A stretch of DNA of 64,000 nt from Paraclostridium tenue (GTDB taxonomy: Bacteria; Bacillota; Clostridia; Peptostreptococcales; Peptostreptococcaceae), in assembly GCF_039521565.1 (NCBI RefSeq), contig NZ_BAAACP010000001.1, positions 264,180 through 328,179 on the forward strand, written 5' to 3'. The notes under the pieces were generated by a model. The model did no database searches, was not told where the DNA came from, and was given only the letters and a program-made list of their open reading frames with translations. A program made the position numbers and the translations under genes. Below are positions 1 through 9,107 of the stretch, in pieces (the first letter of the stretch is position 1; each line of letters opens with the position of its first letter).

Positions 1-185
1 GAGATAGAAGAAAGTATATATTAAACTTAACTAATGAAGGAGATATAATAGCTAAAGACTTTTTAGAAGAATTAGGTAAAAAACTAGAAACTAGATTTCT
101 AAAATTAAGTAAAGAGGATAGAGATAAGTTCATGCAGTCAATAAAGAATTTAGAAGATATACTTATAAAAGAAAATATAAAATAA
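1..185 (+). CDS. MarR-family transcriptional regulator, C-terminal fragment
   Basis: Partial gene entering from the left edge, in the frame beginning at base 3. The visible 60 codons read DRRKYILNLTNEGD and then a charged helix ending in ENIK and a TAA stop. An Asp-Arg-Arg wing followed by L-T-x-x-G is the classic end of the winged helix of MarR regulators, and the remaining helix is the usual C-terminal dimerisation helix. The N-terminal part lies outside the window, so ligand and targets cannot be judged. A bidirectional hairpin terminator follows. Confidence 0.7.
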   Translation, partial: DRRKYILNLTNEGDIIAKDFLEELGKKLETRFLKLSKEDRDKFMQSIKNLEDILIKENIK

Positions 186-215
186 GTATATAAACACCCA
201 ATTTGAGTAACAAGT

Positions 216-250
216 AAAAAAATAGGCATTCATTTGAATGCCTATTTTTA
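216..250. terminator. Bidirectional intrinsic terminator
   Basis: Perfect 12-bp arms (AATAGGCATTCA, 221-232, and its complement 235-246) with an A-run before and a T-run after. It serves both the MarR fragment and the convergent aminotransferase gene. Confidence 0.85.
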
Positions 251-1462
251 TATATTAGTTGCTAAATTATTTTTAATTTCAATATATTTTTCAATACCTT
301 GCTTTAATATACTAGCAGCTTTCTTTAAATCGTTTTCATTTAATATATAAGCAAGTCTTATTTCGCTTTTTCCAAGACCTTTTGTTGCATAAAACCCTTC
401 AGCAGGACATACCATTACGGTTTCTCCATCAACTTCAAATTCATTTAACATCCAAATTACAAAATCTTCAGCATTTTCTATAGGTAATTTGGCAAGGATA
501 TAAAATGCACCCTTAGGTTTTTCACATATAACTCCTTCAACTTTCATTAATTCACTATATAATACATCTCTTCTTTTTTTATATTCTTCATTAACTTCCA
601 TAAAGTAAGATTGAGGGGTTTTATATAATTGTATAGCTCCTATTTGATCAAGTGTAGACACACATAATCTTCCTTGGCATAACTTTAGGACTTGAGATAT
701 AAAATCTTTATTTTTACAAGCTAGGGAGCCTATTCTAGCACCACATGCACTATATCTTTTAGATACACTATCAACTATTATTACTCTATCTTTTATTTTA
801 TCTATATTGCCAAAGCTTATATAATCAAGTCCATCGTAAACAAACTCTCTATAAACTTCATCAGCTATTATCCATAAATTATTTTCTATAGCTATATCAG
901 ATAACATATAAACTTCTTCTTTAGTATATACACAACCAGTTGGATTTCCTGGATTAGATAGTAATATTGCTTTAGTATTTTTATCTATTTTAGAAACTAT
1001 ATCTTCTTTTTTAGGTAAATGAAATCCTTCTTCTGGATGTGTAGTTATAGGTTTTATACAAACATTTATGCAAGAGCTGAATCCATTATAGTTAGTATAA
1101 AATGGTTCAGGAACTAATATATTATCTTCGGGGTCACAAGTAGCCATCATAGCAAATAGTAAAGATTCACTACCACCATTAGTTATAAGTATCTCATCTT
1201 TTTTAAAGTCCATATTGTATTTTGAGTAATAGTTTGTCATTTCATCTATTAATTCCGGAAGTCCTTGAGATACTGCATATTCTAACACATCACTATTAAA
1301 ATTATTAACAGCATCAAAAAAATTTTTAGGCGTTTTTATGTCTGGCTGACCTATATTTAAATGATAAACTTTTAATCCTCGTTCTTTTGCAGCTGTTGCA
1401 TATGGAACTAGCTTTCTTATAGGTGAAGATTGCATAGATATAACTCTATTAGAAAAGTTCAT
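248..1462 (-). CDS. Class I/II PLP-dependent aminotransferase (aspartate aminotransferase-like)
   Basis: 404-aa cytoplasmic fold-type I aminotransferase. Visible landmarks are the N-terminal NIGQPD substrate-binding segment, the NPGNPTG cofactor-binding motif, DEVYREFVYD (Asp for the pyridine nitrogen and Tyr), the catalytic-lysine motif SVSKRYSACGARIG, and a C-terminal SEIRLAY carrying the carboxylate-binding Arg. It transfers amino groups between an amino acid and a 2-oxoacid; the exact substrate cannot be read from sequence. The ATG is preceded by a strong AGGGGG site. It is monocistronic, convergent with the MarR fragment and divergent from the GalT-like gene. Confidence 0.9.
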   Translation of the reverse strand: MNFSNRVISMQSSPIRKLVPYATAAKERGLKVYHLNIGQPDIKTPKNFFDAVNNFNSDVLEYAVSQGLPELIDEMTNYYSKYNMDFKKDEILITNGGSESLLFAMMATCDPEDNILVPEPFYTNYNGFSSCINVCIKPITTHPEEGFHLPKKEDIVSKIDKNTKAILLSNPGNPTGCVYTKEEVYMLSDIAIENNLWIIADEVYREFVYDGLDYISFGNIDKIKDRVIIVDSVSKRYSACGARIGSLACKNKDFISQVLKLCQGRLCVSTLDQIGAIQLYKTPQSYFMEVNEEYKKRRDVLYSELMKVEGVICEKPKGAFYILAKLPIENAEDFVIWMLNEFEVDGETVMVCPAEGFYATKGLGKSEIRLAYILNENDLKKAASILKQGIEKYIEIKNNLATNI

Positions 1463-1732
1463 TTTTAATACCCCCTATTATTTGTTTGAAAAATCTGTAA
1501 AATCTCTATACAAGAGTATAATAGCATAAGTTATATTAAAAATCATTCAATTTTTAATGTTCAGATAAAAGAGTAATAGGATTTACATTTGATGTTAAAA
1601 TCTGTAAAATTATAAATGTATATTTGATTAATTTACAAAAATACTTATAACAAAATATTATTGTGAAAATATTATATAAGATATAAATATATAAGATTTG
1701 ATATATAAATACTCTTAGAAGAGGTGCTTGAT

Positions 1733-2683
1733 ATGAAAGATGTAAGAATTGATTTATTTAGTGGTGATATGGTTATATCTGCACCTAATAGGTCAAGTAG
1801 ACCTACTGATATTAAACCAATTATGGATGAAGAAGAAGTTTATGATGTATATGATTTAAATTGTCCATTTTGTAGAGGAAATGAAGAATATGCAGCTGAA
1901 AAGACATTTGAAATATCTAATGGATCAGAGTGGGTTTGTAGGTCGATTTATAATAAATACCCAATTATAGATGAAAGTTGTGAAGGTATAAAGGGAAATC
2001 ACGAAGTTATGATAGATACTTATAGGCATAATGGATCTTTTTATAACATGAGTGAAAAAGAATTTAATAACATGTTTTTAATGTATAAAAATAGGTATAA
2101 GAAATATATAGACGATGAAGATATATTATATGTTAGTATATTTAAAAACTTCTTAAAAAAAGCAGGAGCATCTCTAATCCATCCACATTCACAGATTATT
2201 TCTATGTCCATGGTGCCTAAAGATGTTAGAAATGAAGTTAATATATTAAAAGAATATTATAAAAATGAAAATGAAAGTTTATATAAAAGTACAATTGAAA
2301 AAGAATTAAGTTTAAATGAGAGAGTTGTATATAATGGTAATAAATTTATAGTGTTAGTTCCTTATGCATCTATGTATAGTAATGAAGTTAGGGTTGTATG
2401 TAAAGATAGTACTAAGTTTGAAAACTTAGAAAATGATAATCTAAATGAACTTGCATATATATTTAAAAATTTATTTGAAAAAATATATAAAATATGTGGT
2501 TATATGCCATTTAATTTATGTATGCATTCACATCCTAAAAATATAGATTGTAGTGATTTATTTAATTTACATTTTCATGTAATACCTAGAAAATATAGTT
2601 TTGGAGGATTTGAGATAAGTAATGGAATTTATGTATCTTCTACATTACCAGAAGATTTTGCAAAAAAAATAATATTTAAATAG
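1733..2683 (+). CDS. Galactose-1-phosphate uridylyltransferase (GalT)-like HIT-superfamily protein
   Basis: 316 aa. CPFCRGNEE near residue 45 resembles the N-terminal zinc ligands of GalT, and IHPHSQI near residue 147 is the HPHxQ nucleotidyl-transfer motif whose second His forms the covalent nucleotide intermediate. A C-terminal HFHVIPR completes the HIT-like fold. The ATG at 1733 is chosen because AGAGGTG lies at ideal spacing; an upstream GTG at 1724 sits inside that site. No other Leloir genes are adjacent, so it may be a divergent nucleotidyltransferase (GalT/ApaH-like) rather than a true galactose enzyme. Exonuclease III follows 19 bases downstream, probably on the same transcript. Confidence 0.75.
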   Translation: MKDVRIDLFSGDMVISAPNRSSRPTDIKPIMDEEEVYDVYDLNCPFCRGNEEYAAEKTFEISNGSEWVCRSIYNKYPIIDESCEGIKGNHEVMIDTYRHNGSFYNMSEKEFNNMFLMYKNRYKKYIDDEDILYVSIFKNFLKKAGASLIHPHSQIISMSMVPKDVRNEVNILKEYYKNENESLYKSTIEKELSLNERVVYNGNKFIVLVPYASMYSNEVRVVCKDSTKFENLENDNLNELAYIFKNLFEKIYKICGYMPFNLCMHSHPKNIDCSDLFNLHFHVIPRKYSFGGFEISNGIYVSSTLPEDFAKKIIFK

Positions 2684-2702
2684 ATAAACAAAGGAGAAAA
2701 AT

Positions 2703-3455
2703 ATGAAATTTATATCATGGAATGTTAACGGACTTAGAGCTTGTGTTACTAAAGGGTTTATGGATTATTTTAAAGAAGTAGATGCAGATATATTTTGTCT
2801 ACAAGAAACTAAACTACAAGAAGGACAAATAGAATTAGAATTAAAAGGATATTATGATTATTGGAACTATGCAACAAAAAAAGGTTATTCAGGTACTGCA
2901 ATATTTACAAAGAAAAAACCACTTAGTGTAAGCTATGGAATAAATATTGAAGAACATGATAATGAAGGAAGAGTTATAACTTTAGAGTTTGAAGATTTTT
3001 ATTTTGTGACAGTATATACTCCAAACTCTCAACAGGGATTAAAAAGACTTGATTATAGGATGAAGTGGGAAGATGATTTTAGAAATTACTTAAATAAATT
3101 AGATGAAATTAAGCCAGTTATAATGTGTGGAGACTTAAATGTAGCTCATAAAGAAATAGATTTAAAAAATCCTAAAACTAATAAAAAAAATGCAGGTTTT
3201 ACAGATGAGGAAAGAACTAAATTTACTGAGTTTTTAGATTCTGGATTTATAGACACTTATAGATATTTTTATCCAGATAAAGAAGCAATTTATAGTTGGT
3301 GGTCTTATAGATTCAATGCAAGAAAAAATAACGCAGGATGGAGAATAGATTATTTTTGTGTTTCTCAAAAATTAAAAGATAGATTAGTTTCAGCTAATAT
3401 TCACACTGAAATATTAGGATCTGATCATTGCCCTGTAGAATTAGTTATAAAATAA
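2703..3455 (+). CDS. xth: Exodeoxyribonuclease III (AP endonuclease)
   Basis: 250-aa Mg-dependent exonuclease/AP endonuclease of the ExoIII (Xth/ExoA) family, which cuts abasic sites in base-excision repair. It shows the ordered family motifs: SWNVNGLRA at the N-terminus, LQETK (metal Glu near residue 36), a GDLNVAH segment (Asp and Asn), WRIDYF, and the C-terminal SDHCPVEL with the catalytic Asp-His pair. Length is normal for the family. AAGGAG precedes the ATG; the gene follows the GalT-like gene closely. Confidence 0.95.
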   Translation: MKFISWNVNGLRACVTKGFMDYFKEVDADIFCLQETKLQEGQIELELKGYYDYWNYATKKGYSGTAIFTKKKPLSVSYGINIEEHDNEGRVITLEFEDFYFVTVYTPNSQQGLKRLDYRMKWEDDFRNYLNKLDEIKPVIMCGDLNVAHKEIDLKNPKTNKKNAGFTDEERTKFTEFLDSGFIDTYRYFYPDKEAIYSWWSYRFNARKNNAGWRIDYFCVSQKLKDRLVSANIHTEILGSDHCPVELVIK

Positions 3456-3513
3456 AACATAAATTCATAATTTCTTTAATATAATTTAATATACTTTTAA
3501 TAAGGAGGGAATT

Positions 3514-3840
3514 ATGAATTTATTACAGCTTAAAGAAAAAGTTAATAAAGGAATAGCACTAGGGGCTAAAGTTGTTTATATAAAGGAAGATAGTCTTTTA
3601 TTTGGAATAGAATCAATAGTTAGGGATGAAGAAAATGAAAGTATAATATTTTTAAAATCCAAAGGTGAAAGTTTAAAAAGTGAAGATTTTTTAAATATTA
3701 TAGATGGAATATATAATCAAATTGGGAATGTAGATGTATATGTAGGTAAAGAAGAAAAATATAGAAGTGAAGATAAACCTGTGGAAATTGTAGAATTTGC
3801 ACAGTATGAAGAAATAAAAATGTTATTTTTAAATGTATAA
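3514..3840 (+). CDS. Hypothetical protein, 108 aa
   Basis: Unrecognised small acidic protein with no signal peptide or membrane segment. It has an excellent AAGGAGGG site before the ATG and ends directly before a bidirectional terminator, so it is a genuine gene. The sequence alternates short hydrophobic strands with charged residues, suggesting a compact alpha/beta fold. No catalytic motif is visible. It may be read through from exonuclease III, 58 bases upstream. Confidence 0.65.
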   Translation: MNLLQLKEKVNKGIALGAKVVYIKEDSLLFGIESIVRDEENESIIFLKSKGESLKSEDFLNIIDGIYNQIGNVDVYVGKEEKYRSEDKPVEIVEFAQYEEIKMLFLNV

Positions 3841-3884
3841 AAAAGAAGATAAGTCCTAGCTTATAGGACTTATCTTCTTTTTTT
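3841..3884. terminator. Bidirectional intrinsic terminator
   Basis: 18-bp perfect arms at 3841-3858 and 3864-3881, A-rich before and T-rich after. The right arm contains the stop codon of the convergent exonuclease gene. Confidence 0.9.
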
Positions 3885-4715
3885 ATATTTGAACCCATTT
3901 TTAGATTTATTTTTAATAAATTTATTTGAAGCTTTAGTTTTAGCTTGAGGTTGTGAAGTTTCATCTACTAAAAATTGATTGGTTTTGCCCATTTTATAAG
4001 CTAAATCTATAAGTTTTTTATCATCAGAAGTTAAATCTCTTCCTAATATCTTTTTAAATTCTTCAAATAATCTATTATAATCAACTTTCTTTTTAGATGA
4101 TTTTGATCTAGTTCTATTAGGTTTTACTGGAGTATAAACATAAGTATCAGCAACTATATTTTCATTGTAAATATTTTTAAGAACTAATGCTGTGTAATAG
4201 GCATCATTTAATGCATCATGATAAGCTTTGTTTTCCTGAAGGTCTAGTATTTGTATAGCATTTTGAAGACCTATACTTTGTCCTGTTGGATTATTAAAGT
4301 AAGATGAAGCATATTGTTGAACATTTATATAGAGCTTGGGCAGTTCTTTTGAGGGAAGTGAATAATAATTTATATTTCTATATAACTCTTTTAAGTCTCC
4401 TGATCCCCATACGCACATTATACTTGACTTACTTGATATAAATTTCTTAAAGTTTTTATATACAGTATTAAATGAAGGTGCATCTTTAACTTTATCTATT
4501 GTTATATGAGTCATTTTACCAACAAAAGGGTGAATATCTTTATATATATTTGGCTTTACGAAACTGCTAAATTTATCAATTATATTGAAATTAGAGTCTA
4601 ATTTTATAGCTCCTATTTGTATTATTTCAAAGGGACATTTTTCATTAGAGTATGTTTTATTATTCTCTTTATCAAATCCCTGATTAAACTCTAAATCGAA
4701 AACTATATATTCCAT
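3870..4715 (-). CDS. DEDD-family 3'-5' exonuclease (KapD/Eri-1-like)
   Basis: 281 aa. The N-terminal YIVFDLEFNQ is the ExoI motif (D-x-E). IIQIGAIKLD, then THITIDKV with the conserved helix, and AYHDALNDAYYTALVLK (ExoIII motif with His and Asp) place it in the DnaQ-like DEDDh class, in the subfamily that includes KapD and Eri-1. The C-terminal third is Lys/Arg-rich, may bind nucleic acid and is unlike the catalytic core. The ATG has AGGAGAG upstream. Role is probably RNA or DNA end processing; substrate unknown. Confidence 0.85.
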   Translation of the reverse strand: MEYIVFDLEFNQGFDKENNKTYSNEKCPFEIIQIGAIKLDSNFNIIDKFSSFVKPNIYKDIHPFVGKMTHITIDKVKDAPSFNTVYKNFKKFISSKSSIMCVWGSGDLKELYRNINYYSLPSKELPKLYINVQQYASSYFNNPTGQSIGLQNAIQILDLQENKAYHDALNDAYYTALVLKNIYNENIVADTYVYTPVKPNRTRSKSSKKKVDYNRLFEEFKKILGRDLTSDDKKLIDLAYKMGKTNQFLVDETSQPQAKTKASNKFIKNKSKNGFKYKKRR

Positions 4716-4749
4716 ACAAATCTCTCCTAAAATTATTAGTTATTAATTT

Positions 4750-4784
4750 AGTATACCCTATGTAAAAAAATTTTTATACATAGG
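4750..4784 (-). promoter_or_regulatory. Candidate promoter with inverted repeat upstream of the exonuclease gene
   Basis: On the minus strand a TATACT -10-like box (4755-4750) sits next to an inverted repeat, CCTATGTA at 4757-4764 and TACATAGG at 4777-4784. The repeat covers the space where the -35 region would lie, as an operator would. The -35 itself is poor. Confidence 0.35.
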
Positions 4785-4948
4785 ATTTTAAACTTAAGCT
4801 ACAATCTATTGTTAAACATATTGTAATATGCAACTTTTAAATAAGTGTAAGTAAAAAACAATGCAATATTTATTATATATTATGAAAAAAGAAAATCACA
4901 ATGAAAAATATTTATTAAAGTTTTTTAGATGATATTAATAATTTTTAA

Positions 4949-5158
4949 AATTTTGGTATACAAACAGAGGGTTTGAGTGTTGAATTATATAACATAGCAA
5001 CACTAAACAATGCAAAAGTAGATTTAATGCCGGATAATGATGCTGTATGGTATATAGATTATAATATGGAAAATATATGTGATAAGTGCAACTTACAGAT
5101 AGGAACTTTAAAAATAACACAATTTTTGTTGCATGTAGGTAAGTTAGTGTTTGTTTAA
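4949..5158 (+). pseudogene. Possible gene remnant (open frame of about 60 codons, no good start)
   Basis: An open frame with ordinary-looking amino acid composition, including an ENICDKC segment, followed by an intrinsic terminator at 5233. The only starts are a TTG at 4973, three bases behind an AGAGG, or none. No family recognised. It may be a small real protein or the end of a decayed gene. Confidence 0.25.
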
Positions 5159-5232
5159 GCGATATAATAAAGAAATATATTGGAAAAATAAATTGAAAAA
5201 TTAAAATTTTATAAAAATATTTGCAAAAATAT

Positions 5233-5270
5233 AAAAGAGCAATTAAGTAAAATCTTAATTGCTCTTTTTA
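5233..5270. terminator. Bidirectional intrinsic terminator
   Basis: 15-bp perfect arms 5233-5247 and 5254-5268 between the remnant frame and the convergent membrane-protein gene. Confidence 0.85.
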
Positions 5271-5287
5271 TATTCAATAAAATACAT

Positions 5288-5668
5288 TTATCTAAAAAAT
5301 ATGTGAACAGCTAAGTTTATTGTCAATAAATAAGCTATTATAGATGAATACTGTTTTATATTAAATTTACTTAGAAAATGGATCTTAGTAAAAGTAGATA
5401 TAATCAATAAAAATAAAACTAAATATCCAGTATCAAATGATGTTAACTTTTCCTTTAAATAATAAATATGGGGTATCATAAATGTTAACGCAAGTATTAA
5501 AGAAGTTGTATTAAGTTTATTAAGAGCAGGAAGCATTTTATTTATAGTTGATTTTAAATACTTAGAATTAATTAATAAATATATGTCTTGAAGTATGTAT
5601 ATAGACACATGTATTAATATAAATATAGAAGATATAACTCCAAAAATAATCTCTTGATTTTTTAACAT
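5288..5668 (-). CDS. Small membrane protein, about four transmembrane helices, unknown
   Basis: 126 aa, strongly hydrophobic, with predicted helices near residues 7-30, 52-70, 80-97 and 105-125. The ATG is preceded by an excellent GGGGGAAGG. No recognised motif; His and Tyr residues occur at helix ends (IPHIYYLKE) but no heme or metal pattern is convincing. Monocistronic, between two terminators. Confidence 0.6.
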   Translation of the reverse strand: MLKNQEIIFGVISSIFILIHVSIYILQDIYLLINSKYLKSTINKMLPALNKLNTTSLILALTFMIPHIYYLKEKLTSFDTGYLVLFLLIISTFTKIHFLSKFNIKQYSSIIAYLLTINLAVHIFFR

Positions 5669-5826
5669 ACTACCTTCCCCCTTATAATATAGAAAAATAA
5701 AAAAGTGTCTTCCATTATATTACTAAGTTTAGTGGTATATTGTGATTGTACTTATTATAATTTTTGAATAATTTATAGTAAATTTGTTCATATTAAAAAA
5801 CAGTGATGGAAAAGGAGGAAAAGCTT

Positions 5827-6615
5827 ATGATTAAAACTTTTAAAATATTAATAATATTAAGCTTAATAACTACTATAAACACACTTAATGTATATGGATT
5901 AGAAAGTCAAACTACTATAAATGAAGAAACTGCAAAAAATATCTATAATTTAAAAATAAAACAAAAAAGCATAAATGAACAAATTTCTAAAATAGAGAAA
6001 GTAATAGAATCTAAAAGATCATATACAAATGATATAAATAACACTGAAGTGGTACAGTTAAGTTTCATTGATGATAGTAGTTTAAAAGATAATAATGAAA
6101 TTCAAAAAACTTTAGACGAAGAGATACAAGAGTTGGAAAATTTAAAAAATCAATTAAATACCAATATAAATGATTTAAATGAACAAGAATCTAAACTTAA
6201 AGCTGATATAAAAGATACTGTTAACTATGGATGTTGGCCAGTTCCACGATTTAAAGATATAAGTTCACCTTTTGGATATAGAATTCATCCAATATCTAAA
6301 GAGAAAAAGTTACATAAAGGTATAGATATTCCTGCTAGTTATGGAACTGATATAGTGGCTACAGATTATGGAGTTGTAACTTTTTCAGGAGTTCAAAATG
6401 GATATGGGAATGTTGTTTACTTAAAACATTTTGATGGCAAAGTTTCCATATATGGTCATAATAGTGAAAATATAGTTAAAGAAGGAGATATAGTATCAAA
6501 AGGAGAAGCTATAGCTAAAATTGGGTCTACGGGCAAGTCAACTGGAAATCATGTTCATTTTGAAATAAATGTAAATGGAGAATTAAAAAATCCATTAGAT
6601 ATAATAACTAAATAA
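5827..6615 (+). CDS. Secreted M23-family peptidoglycan endopeptidase with N-terminal coiled coil
   Basis: 262 aa. An N-terminal hydrophobic signal segment (residues 5-25) is followed by a long charged coiled coil (about 35-135) and a LytM/M23 domain. Metal and catalytic motifs are visible: HKGIDI (H-x-x-x-D), YGHN and HVHFE (H-x-H). Layout matches clostridial EnvC/NlpD-like murein hydrolases acting outside the membrane on peptide cross-links. The ATG at 5827 is chosen over the GTG at 5803 because AAAGGAGG lies just upstream of it. It could also be a sporulation-associated M23 protein. Confidence 0.85.
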   Translation: MIKTFKILIILSLITTINTLNVYGLESQTTINEETAKNIYNLKIKQKSINEQISKIEKVIESKRSYTNDINNTEVVQLSFIDDSSLKDNNEIQKTLDEEIQELENLKNQLNTNINDLNEQESKLKADIKDTVNYGCWPVPRFKDISSPFGYRIHPISKEKKLHKGIDIPASYGTDIVATDYGVVTFSGVQNGYGNVVYLKHFDGKVSIYGHNSENIVKEGDIVSKGEAIAKIGSTGKSTGNHVHFEINVNGELKNPLDIITK

Positions 6616-6649
6616 ATTAAGTGAAAAAAATTGTGAAAAATTAAGAATA

Positions 6650-6701
6650 AAAGCATAGATAATATCAAAAAGTTTTTACTTTATTATCTATGCTTTTTTT
6701 A
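6650..6701 (+). terminator. Intrinsic terminator after the M23 peptidase
   Basis: 15-bp arms 6650-6664 and 6682-6696 with an 8-T tail. Confidence 0.85.
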
Positions 6702-6854
6702 TTTTCACTTTAAAATATAAGGAATATAACAAAGAAAGTTTATTTTAAAAAATATATTTATAAAAAATATTCAACTGATTAAAAATTTTAAAGTTAAAAG
6801 GTTAGAAAACTAATTTTCTGATTTTTTCAAAAAAAAAGAAATATTTATAAACAA

Positions 6855-6883
6855 TTGACTTTATAAATTTATAGTATTATACT
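6855..6883 (+). promoter_or_regulatory. SigA-type promoter of the antiporter gene
   Basis: TTGACT (6855-6860), 17-base spacer, TATACT (6878-6883); start point expected near 6890, giving a leader of roughly 48 bases. Confidence 0.75.
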
Positions 6884-6937
6884 TATTCAATGTTAAATAA
6901 AATAGTTAGATATCTAATTAAAAAAGAGGTGAATTAA

Positions 6938-8206
6938 ATGGAGAATACAATGGAAGCTATAGCTACTAATAATTTATTATTTATATTTTCGGTAGTAGTT
7001 GTAACAGGAATCATATTGGGGAAAGTTAGTGAGCTATTAAAACTACCTGATGTAATATTATATTTGATTGCGGGGATAATAATAGGTCCGGCAGTTTTAA
7101 ATATAATAAGTGTAGAATCTTTTCCAATAGAAAATAATCTGATATTAACTTTTGGATCGGCATTTATACTATATGAAGGTGGTAGGGAAGTAAATTTAAG
7201 AGTATTAAATAAAGTTAAAGTCAGTGTTGGGTTACTGGCAACTTTAGGGGTAGTAATATCTACTGTAGTAGTAGGATTCGCAACTAGTAAGATATTTCCA
7301 GTTTCGATAATGACAGCTTTATTAATAGGTGCAGTTATAGCATCAACTGACCCAGCAGCACTTATACCAGTATTTAAGCAAGTTAATATAAAGAATAAAA
7401 TAAAGCAAACTGTAGTTAGTGAGTCGGCATTTAATGATGCAGTTGGAGCTATATTAGTAAGTACTTTGCTAGCAGTTATAACATCTGGTTCATTTTCAGT
7501 TGGAGAAAGTTTAAAAGAATTAATAGTTTCAGTTGTAGTAGGTTTAATTGTTGGTATGGCAATAGGACTAATATTTTCATTACTAGTATCTGATAAAAAG
7601 TGGGGAGTATTTCATTCATATGCTCCAATAATATCAGTTTTAAAAGTTGCATTAGCTTATGAAATAGCTACTAAATTACATGGTAGTGGATATATGGCTG
7701 TATTTATAGCAGGACTTATAGCCGGAAATAGAAAATTATTTGGATTATGGGTACCAGAAGAAGATTTTCATGCAGAACATTTCTTTAGAGAAAGTGTAGG
7801 AGCATTATGTCGTATGGCTATTTTTATAGTTTTAGGAACACATGTAGACTTAGCTGCACTTGGTCAATATTGGTTACCATCATTATTAGTAGTACTAGTA
7901 CTAATGTTTGTGGCAAGACCTTTAGTGGTACTAATATGTACTTTATTTGATAGAGAGGCTAAATGGGAATTTAAAGATAAATTATTTATGATGTGGGTAA
8001 GAGAAACAGGAGTTATACCGGCTGCATTATCAGGGATAATAGTTTCTATGCAAATACAAGGGTATGAAATAATATCATCAGTAGTATTTATGACTATATT
8101 AATAACATTAATAGTACAAGCTAGTACAACTAAACTATTAGCTAAAAAGTTAGATTTACTAGAAGAAGAGAAACATGAAAATATAAAAACTAAAAATGTA
8201 GCATAA
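6938..8206 (+). CDS. Na+/H+ antiporter of the CPA1 (NhaP-like) family
   Basis: 422-aa polytopic protein with about twelve hydrophobic helices. Diagnostic motifs are ASTDPAALIP (unwound helix with the TDP motif) and SESAFNDAVGAI, where the Asn-Asp pair marks the electroneutral cation/proton exchangers of the CPA1 branch. It has no C-terminal TrkA domain, so it is the short form rather than the NhaP2/CvrA long form. It likely exchanges Na+ or K+ for protons at the plasma membrane. GAGGTG precedes the ATG; the gene stands alone between promoter and terminator. Confidence 0.9.
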   Translation: MENTMEAIATNNLLFIFSVVVVTGIILGKVSELLKLPDVILYLIAGIIIGPAVLNIISVESFPIENNLILTFGSAFILYEGGREVNLRVLNKVKVSVGLLATLGVVISTVVVGFATSKIFPVSIMTALLIGAVIASTDPAALIPVFKQVNIKNKIKQTVVSESAFNDAVGAILVSTLLAVITSGSFSVGESLKELIVSVVVGLIVGMAIGLIFSLLVSDKKWGVFHSYAPIISVLKVALAYEIATKLHGSGYMAVFIAGLIAGNRKLFGLWVPEEDFHAEHFFRESVGALCRMAIFIVLGTHVDLAALGQYWLPSLLVVLVLMFVARPLVVLICTLFDREAKWEFKDKLFMMWVRETGVIPAALSGIIVSMQIQGYEIISSVVFMTILITLIVQASTTKLLAKKLDLLEEEKHENIKTKNVA

Positions 8207-8210
8207 TAAT

Positions 8211-8266
8211 AAAAAACTATCTATTAAAAGTTTGTATTAAACTTTTTTAGATAGTTTTTTATTTTT
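8211..8266 (+). terminator. Intrinsic terminator after the antiporter
   Basis: Nested stems: outer arms 8211-8223 and 8248-8260, inner arms AAAAGTTT 8226-8233 and 8239-8246, then a T-rich tail. Confidence 0.85.
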
Positions 8267-8396
8267 TATATATGAAAATAAAAACTTAACTAATACAGAT
8301 TAAATTTTATATAGATGTAGAAGGAAAAAATAGATATTAATAGAATTTATTTTATATATAAAAATTTGAAAAATTCAATAAGTTGGGGGTTGGTCA

Positions 8397-9083
8397 ATGA
8401 AAAAAAAGTTGTTGGGAGATATACTAGTTTATTTCATAGCTCCAATTATTTTATTTGCTTTTTTTAAAGGAAAGGCTAAGTTTTATTCAATAATCATATC
8501 ATTTATATAATTTATATCTTATTCTATATTAATTAAATATAATCAATGCAGATTTAATTTATCAGGAATATTATTTGCATCAATATATACTGTAATTCAA
8601 TCTCTAAAGATAAGTCTAACTGAACCATATCATATATACATATATGACAGTTATTGTTTATTATTACTATCTGTATTTATAATAACTTTAAATTTATTTA
8701 ATAAAAATATATTTAAGCAATTGTATATAGATGTTCTTAAGTTATTAAATTTAAGTCAAGTTCAAATCATGAATACTATAAAAAGGAATAATTTATATAA
8801 AGATTTCTATAAAATCACAAATATTGTAAACTTACACATATTGATACTAGTTTTAATTAGATTATATTCAATTATTATTTTAGGTAAAAATGAATATTTA
8901 AAAAACTTAAATTTAGAGATAATTATATGTACTTTGTTTTTTATAATTGAAGCAGTACTAGTTACTTATTTTAAAAGAAATATAAACGATATATTGCAAA
9001 ATGGAAAAATAAAAAATATTAAATTTATGAGCTCAGAACCTAGAGTAATAAACTTTGATAAATATAAAAATCTAAATAAATAA
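8397..9083 (+). pseudogene. Membrane-protein gene interrupted by one in-frame TAA (tentatively VC0807-like)
   Basis: An ATG at 8397 behind a GGGGG site opens a frame of 228 codons broken only by a TAA at 8508-8510 (codon 38). The frame then continues unbroken to 9083. The conceptual protein has an N-terminal GDILVYFIAPIILFAFF helix, further helices around codons 40-110 and 145-190, and a basic tail. Arrangement resembles VC0807-type integral membrane proteins, but the match is weak. The stop falls inside a predicted membrane helix, so the first part alone would be a 37-aa peptide. It is either a nonsense mutation or a base-call error. Confidence 0.6.
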
Positions 9084-9107
9084 GGGACTATTCTAAACAG
9101 TCCCTAT
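9083..9107. terminator. Bidirectional terminator hairpin between convergent genes
   Basis: AGGGACT (9083-9089) pairs with AGTCCCT (9099-9105); the stop codon of each flanking gene lies in or next to the hairpin. The T-tract is weak. Confidence 0.6.

Larger units (their letters stand above)
6616..6937. other. Intergenic region with terminator and promoter
   Basis: 322 bases holding the terminator of the M23 gene (6650-6701), an A/T-rich stretch with a weak hairpin near 6800, and the antiporter promoter (6855-6883). A short palindrome TTAGATATCTAA lies in the leader just before the ribosome binding site. No gene seen. Confidence 0.6.

Noticed and set aside
1493..1612. Repeat AAATCTGTAAAAT near 1493 and 1600 between the aminotransferase and GalT-like genes
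   Set aside because: A short, A/T-rich direct repeat without palindromic symmetry; likely chance in such composition.
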